Shown here: piece after piece, positions 32,730 to 42,006 of the stretch
How positions within the stretch are numbered: position 1 is the first letter of the stretch
How the letters are laid out: the number at the start of each line of letters is the position of its first letter
Assembly (NCBI GenBank): GCA_037127315.1
Contig: JBBBDQ010000351.1
Coordinates: 1,095,568 to 1,159,567 of the forward strand
DNA length: 64,000 nucleotides
Origin: Ascarosepion bandense
Taxonomy: Eukaryota; Mollusca; Cephalopoda; Sepiida; Sepiidae
Reading direction: 5' to 3'
Made by a program: the position numbers and the translations under genes
Notes under the pieces: model-generated
Database searches by the model: none
Seen by the model: the letters and a program-made list of their open reading frames with translations, nothing else
Told to the model about the DNA's origin: nothing

Positions 32730-33180
32730 AGTAACCACTAGTGATGATGATATGATGCGTTCACTTATCTTCCAACGTGGCCTTTGACTCAACTCTTAGG
32801 CTTATGTCAAGTGCCTTAAGGAGGTCGTGCTGTCCTTGGTCAAGATGGTGGCTGCCAGAAGATCCTATGTCTGGCAATAGGACAATGCACCATGCCACAC
32901 AAGCAGGAGAACCCAGTCATATCAATCTCAACAATTTCTGTAATCATATTTTAATAGTTACCTTCCCAGACTCTAAACACTTGATTGTTATGTGTGAAAC
33001 ACATTTGAGGGTGAGAATAACAAAACTCTTTGTCACACCTAAGATGAACTAATGACAATGATTTTGGTAGCTTTCACCAACTTAAATAAGGAGACTGCCT
33101 AGAAGAGATGCAGGAGATTCCGAAGTCATCTGGAGGCCCTGGTTGAAGCCAATGGCGACTTTATAGAATAATTTAATCTT
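32730..33180 (+). pseudogene. Tc1/mariner-type transposase remnant
   Basis: In shifting frames the sequence encodes 'DNAPCHTSR', preceded by a stop where Gln is expected. Further on come 'VAFTNLNKE' and a final 'LEALVEANGDFIE' near 33140-33172. These match the C-terminal half of mariner-family transposases, where the Asp of 'DNAPCHT' is the second catalytic acid. There are several frameshifts and no terminal repeats, so it is long dead. Confidence 0.65.
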
Positions 33181-33290
33181 TAGTATGTCAAGAAATGTTT
33201 GTGTAATTTTGGCAAATATATATGTCAAAATGAGAGGTCAGTGTTATGTTAATTTTAGCATGATATAGATGATAATTAATCCATCATACA

Positions 33291-33328
<38 letters not shown>

Positions 33329-33404
33329 CAGAGAGGGTGAGGTAAAGAAATGTAATTGGCCTTTATATCCATTATTAAAAATAGAAGACAGAACCAATTC
33401 TTAA
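33181..33404. other. Unassigned, with (AT)n
   Basis: An (AT)n tract lies at 33294-33325. Nothing else is recognised. Confidence 0.5.
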
Positions 33405-33612
33405 TTCAATAAATTTTGTAATTTATATATACTGATATATATGCATGTAAACATATATTGTTAAATATAACAGACAATGAATGTCTATTATGTTTAATCA
33501 TGAGACATTCTAACCATCGTATTTTGGTTTGAATTTCTGTTTGATTACTATGTTTAGAACAGCTTATAATTAAAAGTAATAGACATTTATTGTCTGTTAT
33601 ATCTGACAATAC
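33405..33612 (-). pseudogene. PLE-1-related N-terminal fragment
   Basis: The minus frame contains 'LMIKHNRHSLSVIFNNICL', matching the PLE-1 N-terminal piece at 30377-30610. No RT is attached. Confidence 0.55.
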
Positions 33613-33642
33613 ATGTTCAGATAATTATCTGCTGCCTCAATG

Positions 33643-33645
<3 letters not shown>

Positions 33646-33685
<40 letters not shown>
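33646..33685. repeat. (AT)n microsatellite
   Basis: A pure alternating run at the edge of a LINE-A fragment. Confidence 0.9.
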
Positions 33686-33688
<3 letters not shown>

Positions 33689-34019
33689 ATATTGCCCAAA
33701 GCAAGGCATTTTACTGCCACAGTTTTGCAGGGGGTTACATAGGAGGAAAGTTATAAGAAAAAGTGACAGCTTATAGTGGGTGTCAGGAAGTAGGTAAGAG
33801 AAGGATTAGAATACTGATGAGAGTGGAGTGGATGAAGAAGAGAGCAGGAGAGAGGATGCAAGTTAGTGAGATAGGAGATGACTATTGAATTTACATTTAA
33901 ATTCTTGGAGATTGTATCTGTTGGGAAAGCAAGTAAATGGAAGATAATTCCATAGGCGGGAAGTGTGAGAAAAGAAGCTGCTGGAGTAGAATTTGTGTTT
34001 ACAATTTATTGGTTTCACA
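33686..34019 (-). mobile_element. LINE-A 3' part, minus strand
   Basis: 'gcaaggcattttactgccac' is the family 3' UTR. Remains of the tail coding region follow up to 34019, where SINE-T1 sequence starts abruptly. Decayed. Confidence 0.65.
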
Positions 34020-34215
34020 GGAAAGGTATTAATCTGTCTCTTCCCTCCAGTTATGGGTTAAATAGCAAGACAGATTGGGTTCTGTAGCCTTGGCTGGCAA
34101 CCAATCTACCACAGAAAGCAATGGCAATGTACTGTGGGATAATCTCCAGTCAGTCATGTCTCTTTCAAGATGATTGCTCAAGCGTGTTTCATGTATGGCA
34201 CTTAACTGACTGACA
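34020..34215 (+). mobile_element. SINE-T1, 5'-truncated
   Basis: It starts in the core at 'aaaggtattaatctgtctc' and ends 'ggcacttaactgactgac'. The tail hairpin is partly deleted. Confidence 0.8.
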
Positions 34216-34239
34216 AAATAAGATCTAACTCTAGACATG

Positions 34240-34395
34240 GACAGTGATATGGGAACAGCATATTCCCATAGATTAAATAAAGTGTTCTGTTCAAAGTTTC
34301 TGTAGGTTACCTGAAACCACATATACCCAATGAAGGCCAGAGGGTGCAATGGACAAAACATTGGGATAACAACAACATAGTTGAAAGACTATAGT
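34240..34395 (+). repeat. Rep-C copy
   Basis: 'attaaataaagtgttctgtt' and 'gggataacaacaacatag' match the other Rep-C copies. Confidence 0.45.
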
Positions 34396-34445
34396 CCTTG
34401 TTATCGTTGTTTTACTTTGCACTTAAAACTGAGTCTTTGTTGAGT

Positions 34446-34448
<3 letters not shown>

Positions 34449-34498
<50 letters not shown>
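34449..34498. repeat. (AT)n microsatellite
   Basis: A pure alternating run abutting the 3' end of the minus-strand HHR-SINE. Confidence 0.9.
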
Positions 34499-34503
<5 letters not shown>

Positions 34504-34529
34504 CTATAGTCATCCGCAGACAGATCTGT

Positions 34530-34565
34530 TTCGCTGTATTACAGCTCATCAGTACAGCTTAGACT
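34530..34565 (-). ncRNA. Hammerhead ribozyme core 2 (3' copy)
   Basis: All conserved core bases are present: CUGAUGA, a 5-bp stem II with a 3-base loop, and GAAA. Stem III is the self-complementary 10-mer (34529-34520), and C is the base before the predicted scissile bond (34519). Stem I can form on both sides. Sequence and pairing support a self-cleaving RNA; activity is inferred. Confidence 0.75.
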
Positions 34566-34814
34566 CCGGTCACTTCCTAACCCAGGACTGAAACCCGACC
34601 GAATTGGCATCAATCGGTGATTCCACCCCCAGGCCACGAGCGTCCAGTGGAAGAAGGCAGGCTTTTTAGCGCATATAAACACGCCTAATAGCTAGAGTGC
34701 TCCAATTCATAATCGAATGAGCGGTGCGTAAATGCCGGAGTAGCTTCTGTTTACAAAGTCTACCATTCTCCCAGAGTGCTCAATCAGGGTATGAGAGCGT
34801 AAATACTATAGTCA

Positions 34815-34860
34815 TCTGCATACAGATCTGTTTCGCTGTATTACAGCTCATCAGTACGGC
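34815..34860 (-). ncRNA. Hammerhead ribozyme core 1 (5' copy)
   Basis: The core is identical to core 2 through stem III, with A before the predicted scissile bond (34821). Stem I is weaker: one internal mismatch, and the outer 5' strand is cut by (AT)n at 34867. Confidence 0.7.
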
Positions 34861-34866
34861 TTAGGA

Positions 34867-34867
34867 G

Positions 34868-34918
<51 letters not shown>
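34867..34918. repeat. (AT)n microsatellite
   Basis: A pure alternating run abutting the 5' end of the minus-strand HHR-SINE. Confidence 0.9.
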
Positions 34919-34919
<1 letters not shown>

Positions 34920-35177
34920 CTCCTTTCATTGTTTCTTCTATCATCTTTAATGTGGATCCCTGCAAAGCATTTGGACCTGATGGTATCATTGTAATAAGAA
35001 TTGTCCTCTTGAACATGCTCTTATTCTCTCTAAACTGTACAAAAAATGCCTTTGCTGCCTCTTGCTTTCATATTTTTTTAAAATCCTCTTCGATAGTTGG
35101 TTCAGTCAAACTGTCGGATTTTTCTAACTATTACCCTATTAATCTTCTGCCTGTTTTTGGCAAACTACTTGAGGATG
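34919..35177 (+). pseudogene. LINE-A RT, segment 1 of an interrupted copy
   Basis: It encodes the upstream part of the RT region: 'DPCKAFGPDGI' near 34955, 'YYPINLLPVFGKLLE' near 35130-35175. Breaks are few. A SINE-T1 copy follows directly. Confidence 0.75.
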
Positions 35178-35480
35178 TGAGTTGTTGGGCAGTGAATATC
35201 GGATTGGAATGAGAAGGAGAGCCGAGTTCGAATTCTATTTATATTAGTGCATTCACTTATGTGCAAAAACCCTTAGGAAAGGTATTATTCTGTCTTTTTC
35301 TTCCAGCTATGAGTTAAATAACAGGACGGATCGGGTTCTATAACCTTGGTTAGTAATCAGTCTTCTGCAGAAATTAATGACAACCTACTGCAAGAAAATT
35401 TTGTGCCCAGTCAGTCATGTCTCTTTCAAGACAGGATTACTCAAGGGGATATCATGTATGACACTTAACTGACTGACATG
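35178..35480 (+). mobile_element. SINE-T1 inserted in LINE-A
   Basis: It runs from the 'gtgagttgttgggcagtg' head to 'cacttaactgactgac'. The LINE frame resumes with 'EALINSELIKHLSSQ' just after, so the insertion site is inside the RT coding region. Confidence 0.85.
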
Positions 35481-35551
35481 AAGCCCTAATCAACTCTGAA
35501 TTGATAAAGCATCTCTCATCGCAAAACCTTCCTTCAGATAAGCAATATGGC
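35481..35551 (+). pseudogene. LINE-A RT, segment 2
   Basis: It encodes 'ALINSELIKHLSS' and ends near 'SDKQYGFQ'. It is cut by a second, 5'-truncated LINE-A. Confidence 0.7.
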
Positions 35552-35888
35552 TTTCAATGGTTCCCTGACCACATTTATTTACTTGCGCTACTATATTGTC
35601 ATCAAGGTCCCATCCTCTTACCATTGTAACCATCTCTTCTTCTATAACAGTTTCTTTTCTCACACTTCCTATTTGTGAAACTTCCTACGATTTGCTTGGT
35701 TTCTTGATAGCTACAATCTTTAGTAGTTTAAATGCAGTGTTGATAGACATTTTTTATCTTCTTGATTCCAGTCCATCTCTTATCATTTCTTCAGCATCCC
35801 CTGAACCTTGTATTTCTTTTTTCAATGTAACCCTCTGCACACAAGTGGCAGTCCTGCCTTGCTTGTGGTAAAATTATTATACAATAAA
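35552..35888 (+). mobile_element. 5'-truncated LINE-A inside LINE-A
   Basis: Only the C-terminal tail and 3' UTR of a younger copy: 'gttccctgaccacattta' to 'gccttgcttgtggtaaaatt' and an A-rich end. The outer element continues immediately afterwards. Confidence 0.75.
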
Positions 35889-36600
35889 AAATTCTCTAGG
35901 TCAACTGCTGATGTTTTAATGATTATTATTGAAAGTGTCTATCAAGTTTTAGATAAGAATGGTGAATCTTGGGTTGTTCCTTTTTGAAATCATGAAAGCA
36001 TTTGACAGGGTTTGGCATACTGGTCTTTTTCACAAGTTGAAAGTTTATGGCGTTTTTAAACAAATTTTTTGAACTGGTTCAATCTTTCATATCAAATCAC
36101 GAAATGAAAGTTGTCTTGAACAACCATTTCTCTAGTTCTTTATGTAGTCCAGGGCTCTCTACAGGGACTTACTTTGTTCTTAATTTCCATCAATGACCTA
36201 CTTGGACCTTAATTTCCATCAATGACCTTTCTGAATACATCAGTTCTCAACTTAGCATCTATGCTGATCACACAACTTTTTACTCTTCTTTTGATCATTA
36301 GGTTTGATTGGTAGCTGATTCAAAAATGACCTATAATCTGTTGTTAACTGGGACAAGGAATGGTTTGTTAATTTTAACACTTCCAAAATGAAACCTCTCC
36401 CTGTTATTCTTCAGCGAATAACCTTTCTGCCTTCAATCATACCTGATGCTAACCTTCAGGTCCTTTCTTGGACTAACAATCTCAGCTGATATGAAGTGGA
36501 AAGTTTATATCAAATCCATGAGTAGGTTTTCTGCTAAGAAAGTTAGTTTACTGTGTTTTGCTAGACAATTTTTTTTATCTTTTACTTATTCAGAAGTCTA
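35889..36600 (+). pseudogene. LINE-A RT, segment 3
   Basis: It resumes with 'STADVLMIIIESVYQVLDKN' and goes on to 'AFDRVWH' near 35998-36020. At 36255-36275 the catalytic 'YADD' has become 'YADH'. The ~27-base block 'cttaatttccatcaatgacc' is repeated at 36179 and 36211, and frames shift several times. The element fades at about 36600. Confidence 0.75.
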
Positions 36601-36692
36601 CCATTCAACACTGTACCAGCTAAGTCTATAGAACTCAATCTGCCCTGTTATTTGACTCATAGCTAGAGGGGCAAGAGATATATTATTAAGTA
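36601..36692 (-). mobile_element. SINE-T1/T2 core fragment
   Basis: 'ctaagtctatagaactcaat' and 'ctgccctgttatttgac' match the SINE core; the ends are absent. Confidence 0.5.
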
Positions 36693-36792
36693 GTAATTAG
36701 TGGGGGATCAGTTTATTACTTCATAACAATATAAAACTGGTCACCCATTTTATGCCCAGTAAAAGCCTTAATCATGTTTTCAACTATTATAT

Positions 36793-37105
36793 TCAGTCAG
36801 TTAAGTGCTATATGTGATACACGCTTTGGGTGATCATGTCTGAAAAGAGCTATGATTGACTGAGCAGAAGATTATCCCACAGTAGGTTGCCATTGCTTTC
36901 TGTGGTAGACTGGTTGGCGATGAAGATTGTAGAACCTAATCTGTCCTATTATTTAACCCATAACTGGAGAGAAGAGATGGATTAATACTTTTCTCAAAGG
37001 TATTTGCGCGTCAGTGAATGCAAGGAATTCAACTGGAATTTGAACTCGGTTCCCCGATTTGTTGTTCCGAGTCGATATCCACTACACCACAGTGCCAGGT
37101 GCATA
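36793..37105 (-). mobile_element. SINE-T1, near full length
   Basis: It has the complete block order on the minus strand from 'tgtggtgtagtggatatc' (37100) to 'cttaactgactg' (36796). The tail hairpin has small changes. Confidence 0.85.
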
Positions 37106-37394
37106 TCTTATATTAATATTGTGTCTGCTAATAACAAATATGTCAAAAATGCATTCAGGCTTTTCTTTACAGTTAGCTAATCAGATGTCTGCTGTTTCTT
37201 TCACTGTTCTCACCGTCTACTAATTCTTCATGTTACTGAACATTGACCTCATCACAGAGAATAAGTATATATCTCTCTAAAGATATGATCTGCCATACAA
37301 GAATTTCTTTTTAAAGAGAAGTCAGTTTTGTCTCATTTCTTATGAATAACACACCTGCAGAAGGTTTTTGCTGAAGAATAGAGGCATGGGGCAG
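37106..37394. other. Unassigned spacer
   Basis: No recognisable feature. Confidence 0.4.
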
Positions 37395-37600
37395 GAATGG
37401 ATAGTGGCTCAGATTAATTTTAATTCCACTTGATTTTGTTAGATTCACTTCCATGCAAATACTCTTGGAAAAGATATGAACCCATCTCTTCTCCCCATAG
37501 CTATGGGTATAGAGCAGGACAGTGTGTGTCCTATAGCCTTAGGAGTAAACCAGCCTAGGAGAAGGTCAACACTGATTTCAAAACCTCCAGATATTGGTTA
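37395..37600 (+). mobile_element. SINE-T2 copy, decayed
   Basis: 'ggatagtggctcagatt', 'gcaaatactcttggaaaaga', 'tatgggtatagagcagga' and 'cctaggagaaggtc' follow the order of the T2 copy at 4481. Confidence 0.5.
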
Positions 37601-37639
37601 AATAGAAAACTGAGTGCATGGTCATCAGCAAAAGATACA

Positions 37640-38010
37640 ACCCAAAATGCCAAATACAGGTGGGAGATAATATCATGGACTGAGCATGCAAGCAACGATG
37701 AGGTGTTGGAAAGAATGGCAACAAAAACGAAATTGATACTGAGCATCAGGAAGAGACAACTGAAGTTCCTGGGACACGCAATGAGGAAGGAGAGCCTGGA
37801 GAACCTGATACTGACTGGTCAGATAGAAGGAAGGAGAGACAGAGGAAGGCAGCGGATAACATATTTGTAGGGTCTGATCAGGTGGATGACGGAACGGGAG
37901 TTGCCAGGAGCAACAGGAGCAAACATACTAAGAGCCACAAGGGATAGGGAGACATGAAGAACCATGATCGCCTACGTCCTGAATGCCAAGGTACATAGAA
38001 GAAGAAGTAA
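37640..38010 (+). pseudogene. LINE-B C-terminal region
   Basis: Matching codons for 'SNDEVLERMATKTKLILSIR' and 'FLGHAMRKESLENLILTGQI' are spread over frames. It ends 'gcctacgtcctgaatgcc' and 'agaagaagtaag'. No single long frame remains. Confidence 0.7.
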
Positions 38011-38189
38011 GCCATTGAGGCTCTATCAATCATTTTAGAAGAAGAACAATTCTGAATTCAATACTGTATGCAGCTAAGGAAAGTGTTGGGATGTTTGAAA
38101 TTGGTTCAATGATCCTTTATGGTTGAACTAAAAAATGAAAGAAGCGTTTATCGTTCAGTTTTATGATAAAAGAAATTAAAGGGTACATT

Positions 38190-38225
38190 TCTTTGTCCAG
38201 ACTGGAAAAGTTATTTTAGGGAGTG
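38190..38225. repeat. Short repeat unit split by LINE-A
   Basis: 'tttctttgtccagactggaa' and 'ttttagggagtg' recur at 38670-38720, 38733-38775 and 38795-38815. A small degenerate tandem repeat of about 65 bp is interrupted by the LINE at 38226-38655. Confidence 0.45.
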
Positions 38226-38655
38226 TTTTTTTTTTTTTTTTAATCATTTCACCCCGAGCAAGGCAGAAATGCCACTGATGTGCAGGGGGCTACATAACTG
38301 TAAAAAGATTAATTAGAAAAGAGTGAGGAGTACAAACTAGTTAGAAAGGAGCAATAAAAAGCTGAGAAAGCAGGTGCGATGACATATACATAGGTGGAGA
38401 GAAAGGGAAGGTTATATTAGGGGTGGGGAGAGTGCTAGAGTCCAGTGGTTAGTAGATGAGTATTGACATTGCATTTAAATTTCTGGAGGTTGTAGCCGTC
38501 AGGAAAGCAAGAATATGGGAGCGAGTTCCATAGGCGGGCAGTGCGATAGAAGAAGCTGCAGGAGTAGAATTGTCGTCTGCATTTGGCTAACCTGACTGTG
38601 AATGGGTGGGACCCAGTTGCCAGTCTGGTTGCACGAGTAAACACCTGTTGAGGAG
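38226..38655 (-). pseudogene. LINE-A, 5'-truncated copy
   Basis: Poly(T) at 38226-38242 is the tail. The frame down from about 38655 to 38435 encodes 'QQVFTRATRLATGSHPFTV', 'TARLWNSLPYSCFPDGYN' and 'KFKCNVNTHL'. It belongs to the same subfamily as 5838-6345. The open frame extends beyond the element to 38743, so its first ~30 codons are not LINE. Confidence 0.8.
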
Positions 38656-39049
38656 AAGTGAAACATTTGTTTATTCCTACTGAAAAGAGATTTTTCAGGG
38701 AGCTAACACTCCCCAAAAATAAAGAGAACAATTCTTTGTCCACACTGAGAAAGGTTTTTCAGGCAGTTAACACCAAAAACAAATTAAGGACAGCAATTTT
38801 TTGTCCACAATGAAAAAAAAAGAAAGACGTCATTAAACAGAACTATTAGTTGTACAGGAATCACTAACTCACTTCCCAAAATCTGTATTTGATAACCAAA
38901 ACCCATAATTTTTTTTCTGAAGTATTAAAGAATTTGGTTGGATTTCTTGCACACCACCTTTCTCCAGGCCATTTAATACCAGATCCTGTTACACAATAAA
39001 GAGTAGATATCAGAGTCAAAATGATAAACATACATGTAGTAAACAGTTT
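38656..39049. other. Degenerate short repeats, otherwise unassigned
   Basis: It contains two to three copies of the 38190-type unit ('tttgtccacactgagaaa'). Nothing else is recognised. Confidence 0.4.
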
Positions 39050-39546
39050 ACCCCCACCCCTTCACTTGTTGTGTACACTTTTACACATGGATTCAATTTA
39101 CATATTTACCCCCACCCATGAATTCAATTTACATATTTACCCCCACCCCTTCACTTGTTGTGTACACTTTTACACATGGATTCAATTTACATATTTACCC
39201 CCACCCCTTCACTTGTTGTGTACACTTTTACACATGGATTCAATTTACATATTTACCCCCACCCCTTCACTTGTTGTGTACACTTTTACACATGGATTCA
39301 ATTTACATATTTACCCCCACCCCTTCACTTGTTGTGTACACTTTTACACATGGATTCAATTTACATATTTACCCCCACCCCTTCACTTGTTGTGTACACT
39401 TTTACACATGGATTCAATTTACATATTTACCCCCACCCCTTCACTTGTTGTGTACACTTTTACACATGGATTCAATTTACATATTTACCCCCACCCCTTC
39501 ACTTGTTGTGTACACTTTTACACATGGATTCAATTTACATATTCTT
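39050..39546. repeat. 58-bp minisatellite, ~8.5 nearly identical copies
   Basis: Unit: 'ttcacttgttgtgtacactt', 'ttacacatggattcaattta', 'catatttacccccacccc'. Seven full copies start at 39150 and follow every 58 bp, with one full and one partial copy before them. All three plus frames are open through the array, because the unit has no plus-strand stop and 58 is not a multiple of 3. The long repetitive readings are artefacts. Confidence 0.97.
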
Positions 39547-39593
39547 TGCCCCAACCAAGAAAGCAGGAAGAAATTAAGAAACAATTACAGAAG

Positions 39594-40100
39594 ATCATGC
39601 AGACATCATTGTCTTGGTTAGGCTGAGAGCTTTCAAACATTCCCTTGGATAATATAAATACATTGCCAATGATCTGACATTAGAAATGTGACATTAGAAA
39701 TTTTTGGATAATATATGTGATCATAATTTTGATTATTTTTCAAATTTGTAAGAATTCATAAGGTGTTATGTTAATAAATAGATAAAAGAAAAAATATTTT
39801 ACCTTGGATAATATATGTGATCATGCATACATCATTGTCTTGGTTAGGCTGAGAACTTTCAAACATTCCCTTGGATAATATAAATACATTGCCAATGATC
39901 TGACATTAGAAATGTTTGCAAAATCGAATAGGAAGTGAATGTCAGTGATTAAGAATTATGATAAACATTAGGAACAATATTTTTGTTTTAATGAAATGAG
40001 TTGTATTCACTTGATAAATTTGAATTAATTTGTTTTTATTTTGATTATTTTTCAAATTTGTAAGAATTCATAAGGTGTTATGTTAATAAATAGATAAAAG
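39594..40100. repeat. Interleaved direct duplications
   Basis: Block A ('catcattgtcttggttaggc' onward, ~100 bp) is at 39594-39698 and 39823-39925. Block B ('ttttgattatttttcaaatt' onward, ~65 bp) is at 39727-39793 and 40036-40100. The order A-B-A-B suggests one duplication of a ~230-300 bp segment with later changes. Confidence 0.8.
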
Positions 40101-41840
40101 AATTTCTAATTTAATTTGTTGACGCAATAGAGGGTTTGTGAGTTACTGTGGGTGATTTAGTGTTTCTGATTTTTTAATTAAAACTTTTTCTCCATTTATT
40201 TCTGGATAAAATTTTTAAAAAATCTAGATTGATATCTGTTTAGTGTCAGTTTGATAAGCAATTAAGCAAAATGCGTTTTTAAATGCACTTAACACAACTT
40301 GAATATAAATCAATCTGATCTCAAATGATTTCGCTGAGGTGGGTTTCATTGTTTTCCATAAGAAAAGATCTTTCTCTTTGATGTCATCTCAAATTGTCCT
40401 TAAGAACAAGAAGCCTTCTAAGAATATATTTAATCTCGTCTTCCTTTGTTGCCTCATTGACTTATTTTCCAGTATTTCTCTTGTTTCAGAGTAAAATTGA
40501 TTCCCTCGTTCTTTCCTTCACTGAGTGACTGGCTTCATCTGCCTTTTGTCAAATGTTTACATGCCTATTCAGCTTATACTGGACATAATTCCTTCCTGAT
40601 AATAAAAGCCATCTTCCGTCTTTAGAATGGACACTCAGTTAAATTTCTCCAATTCGTTGGTGGAACCAAACATGATCCTTCAGTAATCTTTTTCTTTAAA
40701 TAAGATTTGCTTCCAAAATAATAGACGGATTTTGCTAATCTGGAGAAACTTGTCCTAAAACACCAGATTTATTTTCCTTCTTTCTTTCTTTCTTTCTTCT
40801 TCATATTATTTCCCACCTTCTGTCAAAGTTGAAATCTGCAACTCTGACCCTGGAACTCTGTTTCATTGAAAAGGCATCATTGCCATCCATTCCTCCTCTC
40901 CTGACAAGTGATTGAACAGTTGTTTCTTAGTTGCACTATCATTATCAATAGCTGAAGGAATATATATTCGCCTTTGAATGCATCTCCTCACATGTCATAT
41001 CTATTGGAATCAATTTGGAGCAATTTCATTTCCAGCCAATCAGGTTTGCATGCAAATGGTTGTCCGTATAAAGTGGTAGTGGTTATTACCAAACAGTCTG
41101 GTCTTCGTAATATATTTGAAATTATTGAATCTAATTAAAGAAAGAGTACTTTATTATAGTGGGCAGTGGTTCATCAAGCAAAGATTTATTTAATCAGAGA
41201 ACACAGAGAAGAATACCATATTCAATGTAATTTTGGCACTTTCATAATATTTTGGTTGGTCAATTCTCTAACTTTCTTTGGCTGAAATTTTGTTTGCTAT
41301 ATCTTATTGTTGATCCAGTTCTGCTTAACATTTTCTTTGTGGGCTATGTCATACTGTCCTGCAGTTGTCTTTTAGACTATGCAGGAATATTCCATTCTAT
41401 CTTACAATCATCTTCCAAACTTTTCAATCTCTCTTTAGTATTTATCAGTTTCAGCTTCTTTTCTTCTTCTGGTTTCATGCCTGTTACTGAAAAATTGATG
41501 CTAAAGAGGATTTTGATTCTTGTGTCTGCTCATTTCATCTTTCTATTATTGTTATGGTGAAACACACCTATTCCTCAGATAATGGACTCTTCCTCCTATA
41601 TTAATAAGAGTTAACAGGAAGTTAACGAGAGAAGTTCTTGGGAAGTTCAAAGGAGTTCTTTAGAGTACTATTGGGGTTCAGTAGAGCTACTAGGCAGTTG
41701 ATATTAATCAGCAGTTAGCTGAATACTGACTAAGGAGTTAGCTTACAGTGGAAGATTACAAAGTTCCTAACATTTTGGGTGCGTTAAGTCGGTTAGCAAC
41801 CGACATAGCATGATTATAACCTTCAGTGCAAAAACTACTC
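40101..41840. other. Unassigned sequence
   Basis: No gene or repeat family is recognised. The open plus frame 41252-41560 is hydrophobic (Phe/Leu/Ser-rich) with no domain. Near 41783 'gttcctaacattttgggtgc' could be an LTR end followed by a primer-binding-like 'ttgggtgc', and 'gtcggttagcaaccgac' is a perfect hairpin. Neither is enough for a call. Confidence 0.35.
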
Positions 41841-41930
41841 CACAACAATTATGTTAGCTATTAAGGGAGACCAGGCTCTTTAGCATTGGTTGGCAACCAG
41901 TCTAGGAGAATGACAACTCTGAATTCATTG
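41841..41930 (+). mobile_element. SINE-T2 fragment
   Basis: 'ggttggcaaccagtctagga' and 'gaatgacaactctgaattc' match the T2-specific segment. A second, similar fragment is at 43725-43790. Confidence 0.45.
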
Positions 41931-42006
41931 GCAATTAATGGAAAAACCATACTATACAAGACTTTAAATCAGGTAAACAGAGTTATTGATCATGTTAATC
42001 GTATTG

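Larger units (their letters stand above)
34502..34866 (-). mobile_element. HHR-SINE, body between two hammerhead cores
   Basis: Read on the minus strand. Core 1 has 'ctgatga' (34854-34848), stem II 'gctgt'-'aat'-'acagc', 'gaaac' (34834-34830) and self-complementary 'acagatctgt' as stem III (34831-34822). Then comes a ~250-nt body with a tRNA-like part ('ccgattgatgccaattcgg'). Core 2 has the same elements at 34552-34546, 34532-34528 and 34529-34520. Position 17, the base before cleavage, would be A at 34821 and C at 34519, giving a 302-nt unit. For core 2, 'ctgta' before the core pairs with 'tgcgg' after the site (stem I), with outer 'agtc'/'gact'. Hammerheads of this type are known in Penelope elements, retrozymes and schistosome SINE-like repeats. 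Confidence 0.8.

Noticed and set aside
39021..39626. Three overlapping 140-201 codon plus frames resembling a repeat protein
   Set aside because: The same 58-bp unit is read in three phases. All frames are open only because the unit lacks stops.
41588..41840. 5' LTR end plus primer-binding site
   Set aside because: Only 'taaca' followed by 'ttttgggtgc' is suggestive. No LTR start, partner or coding region is found.
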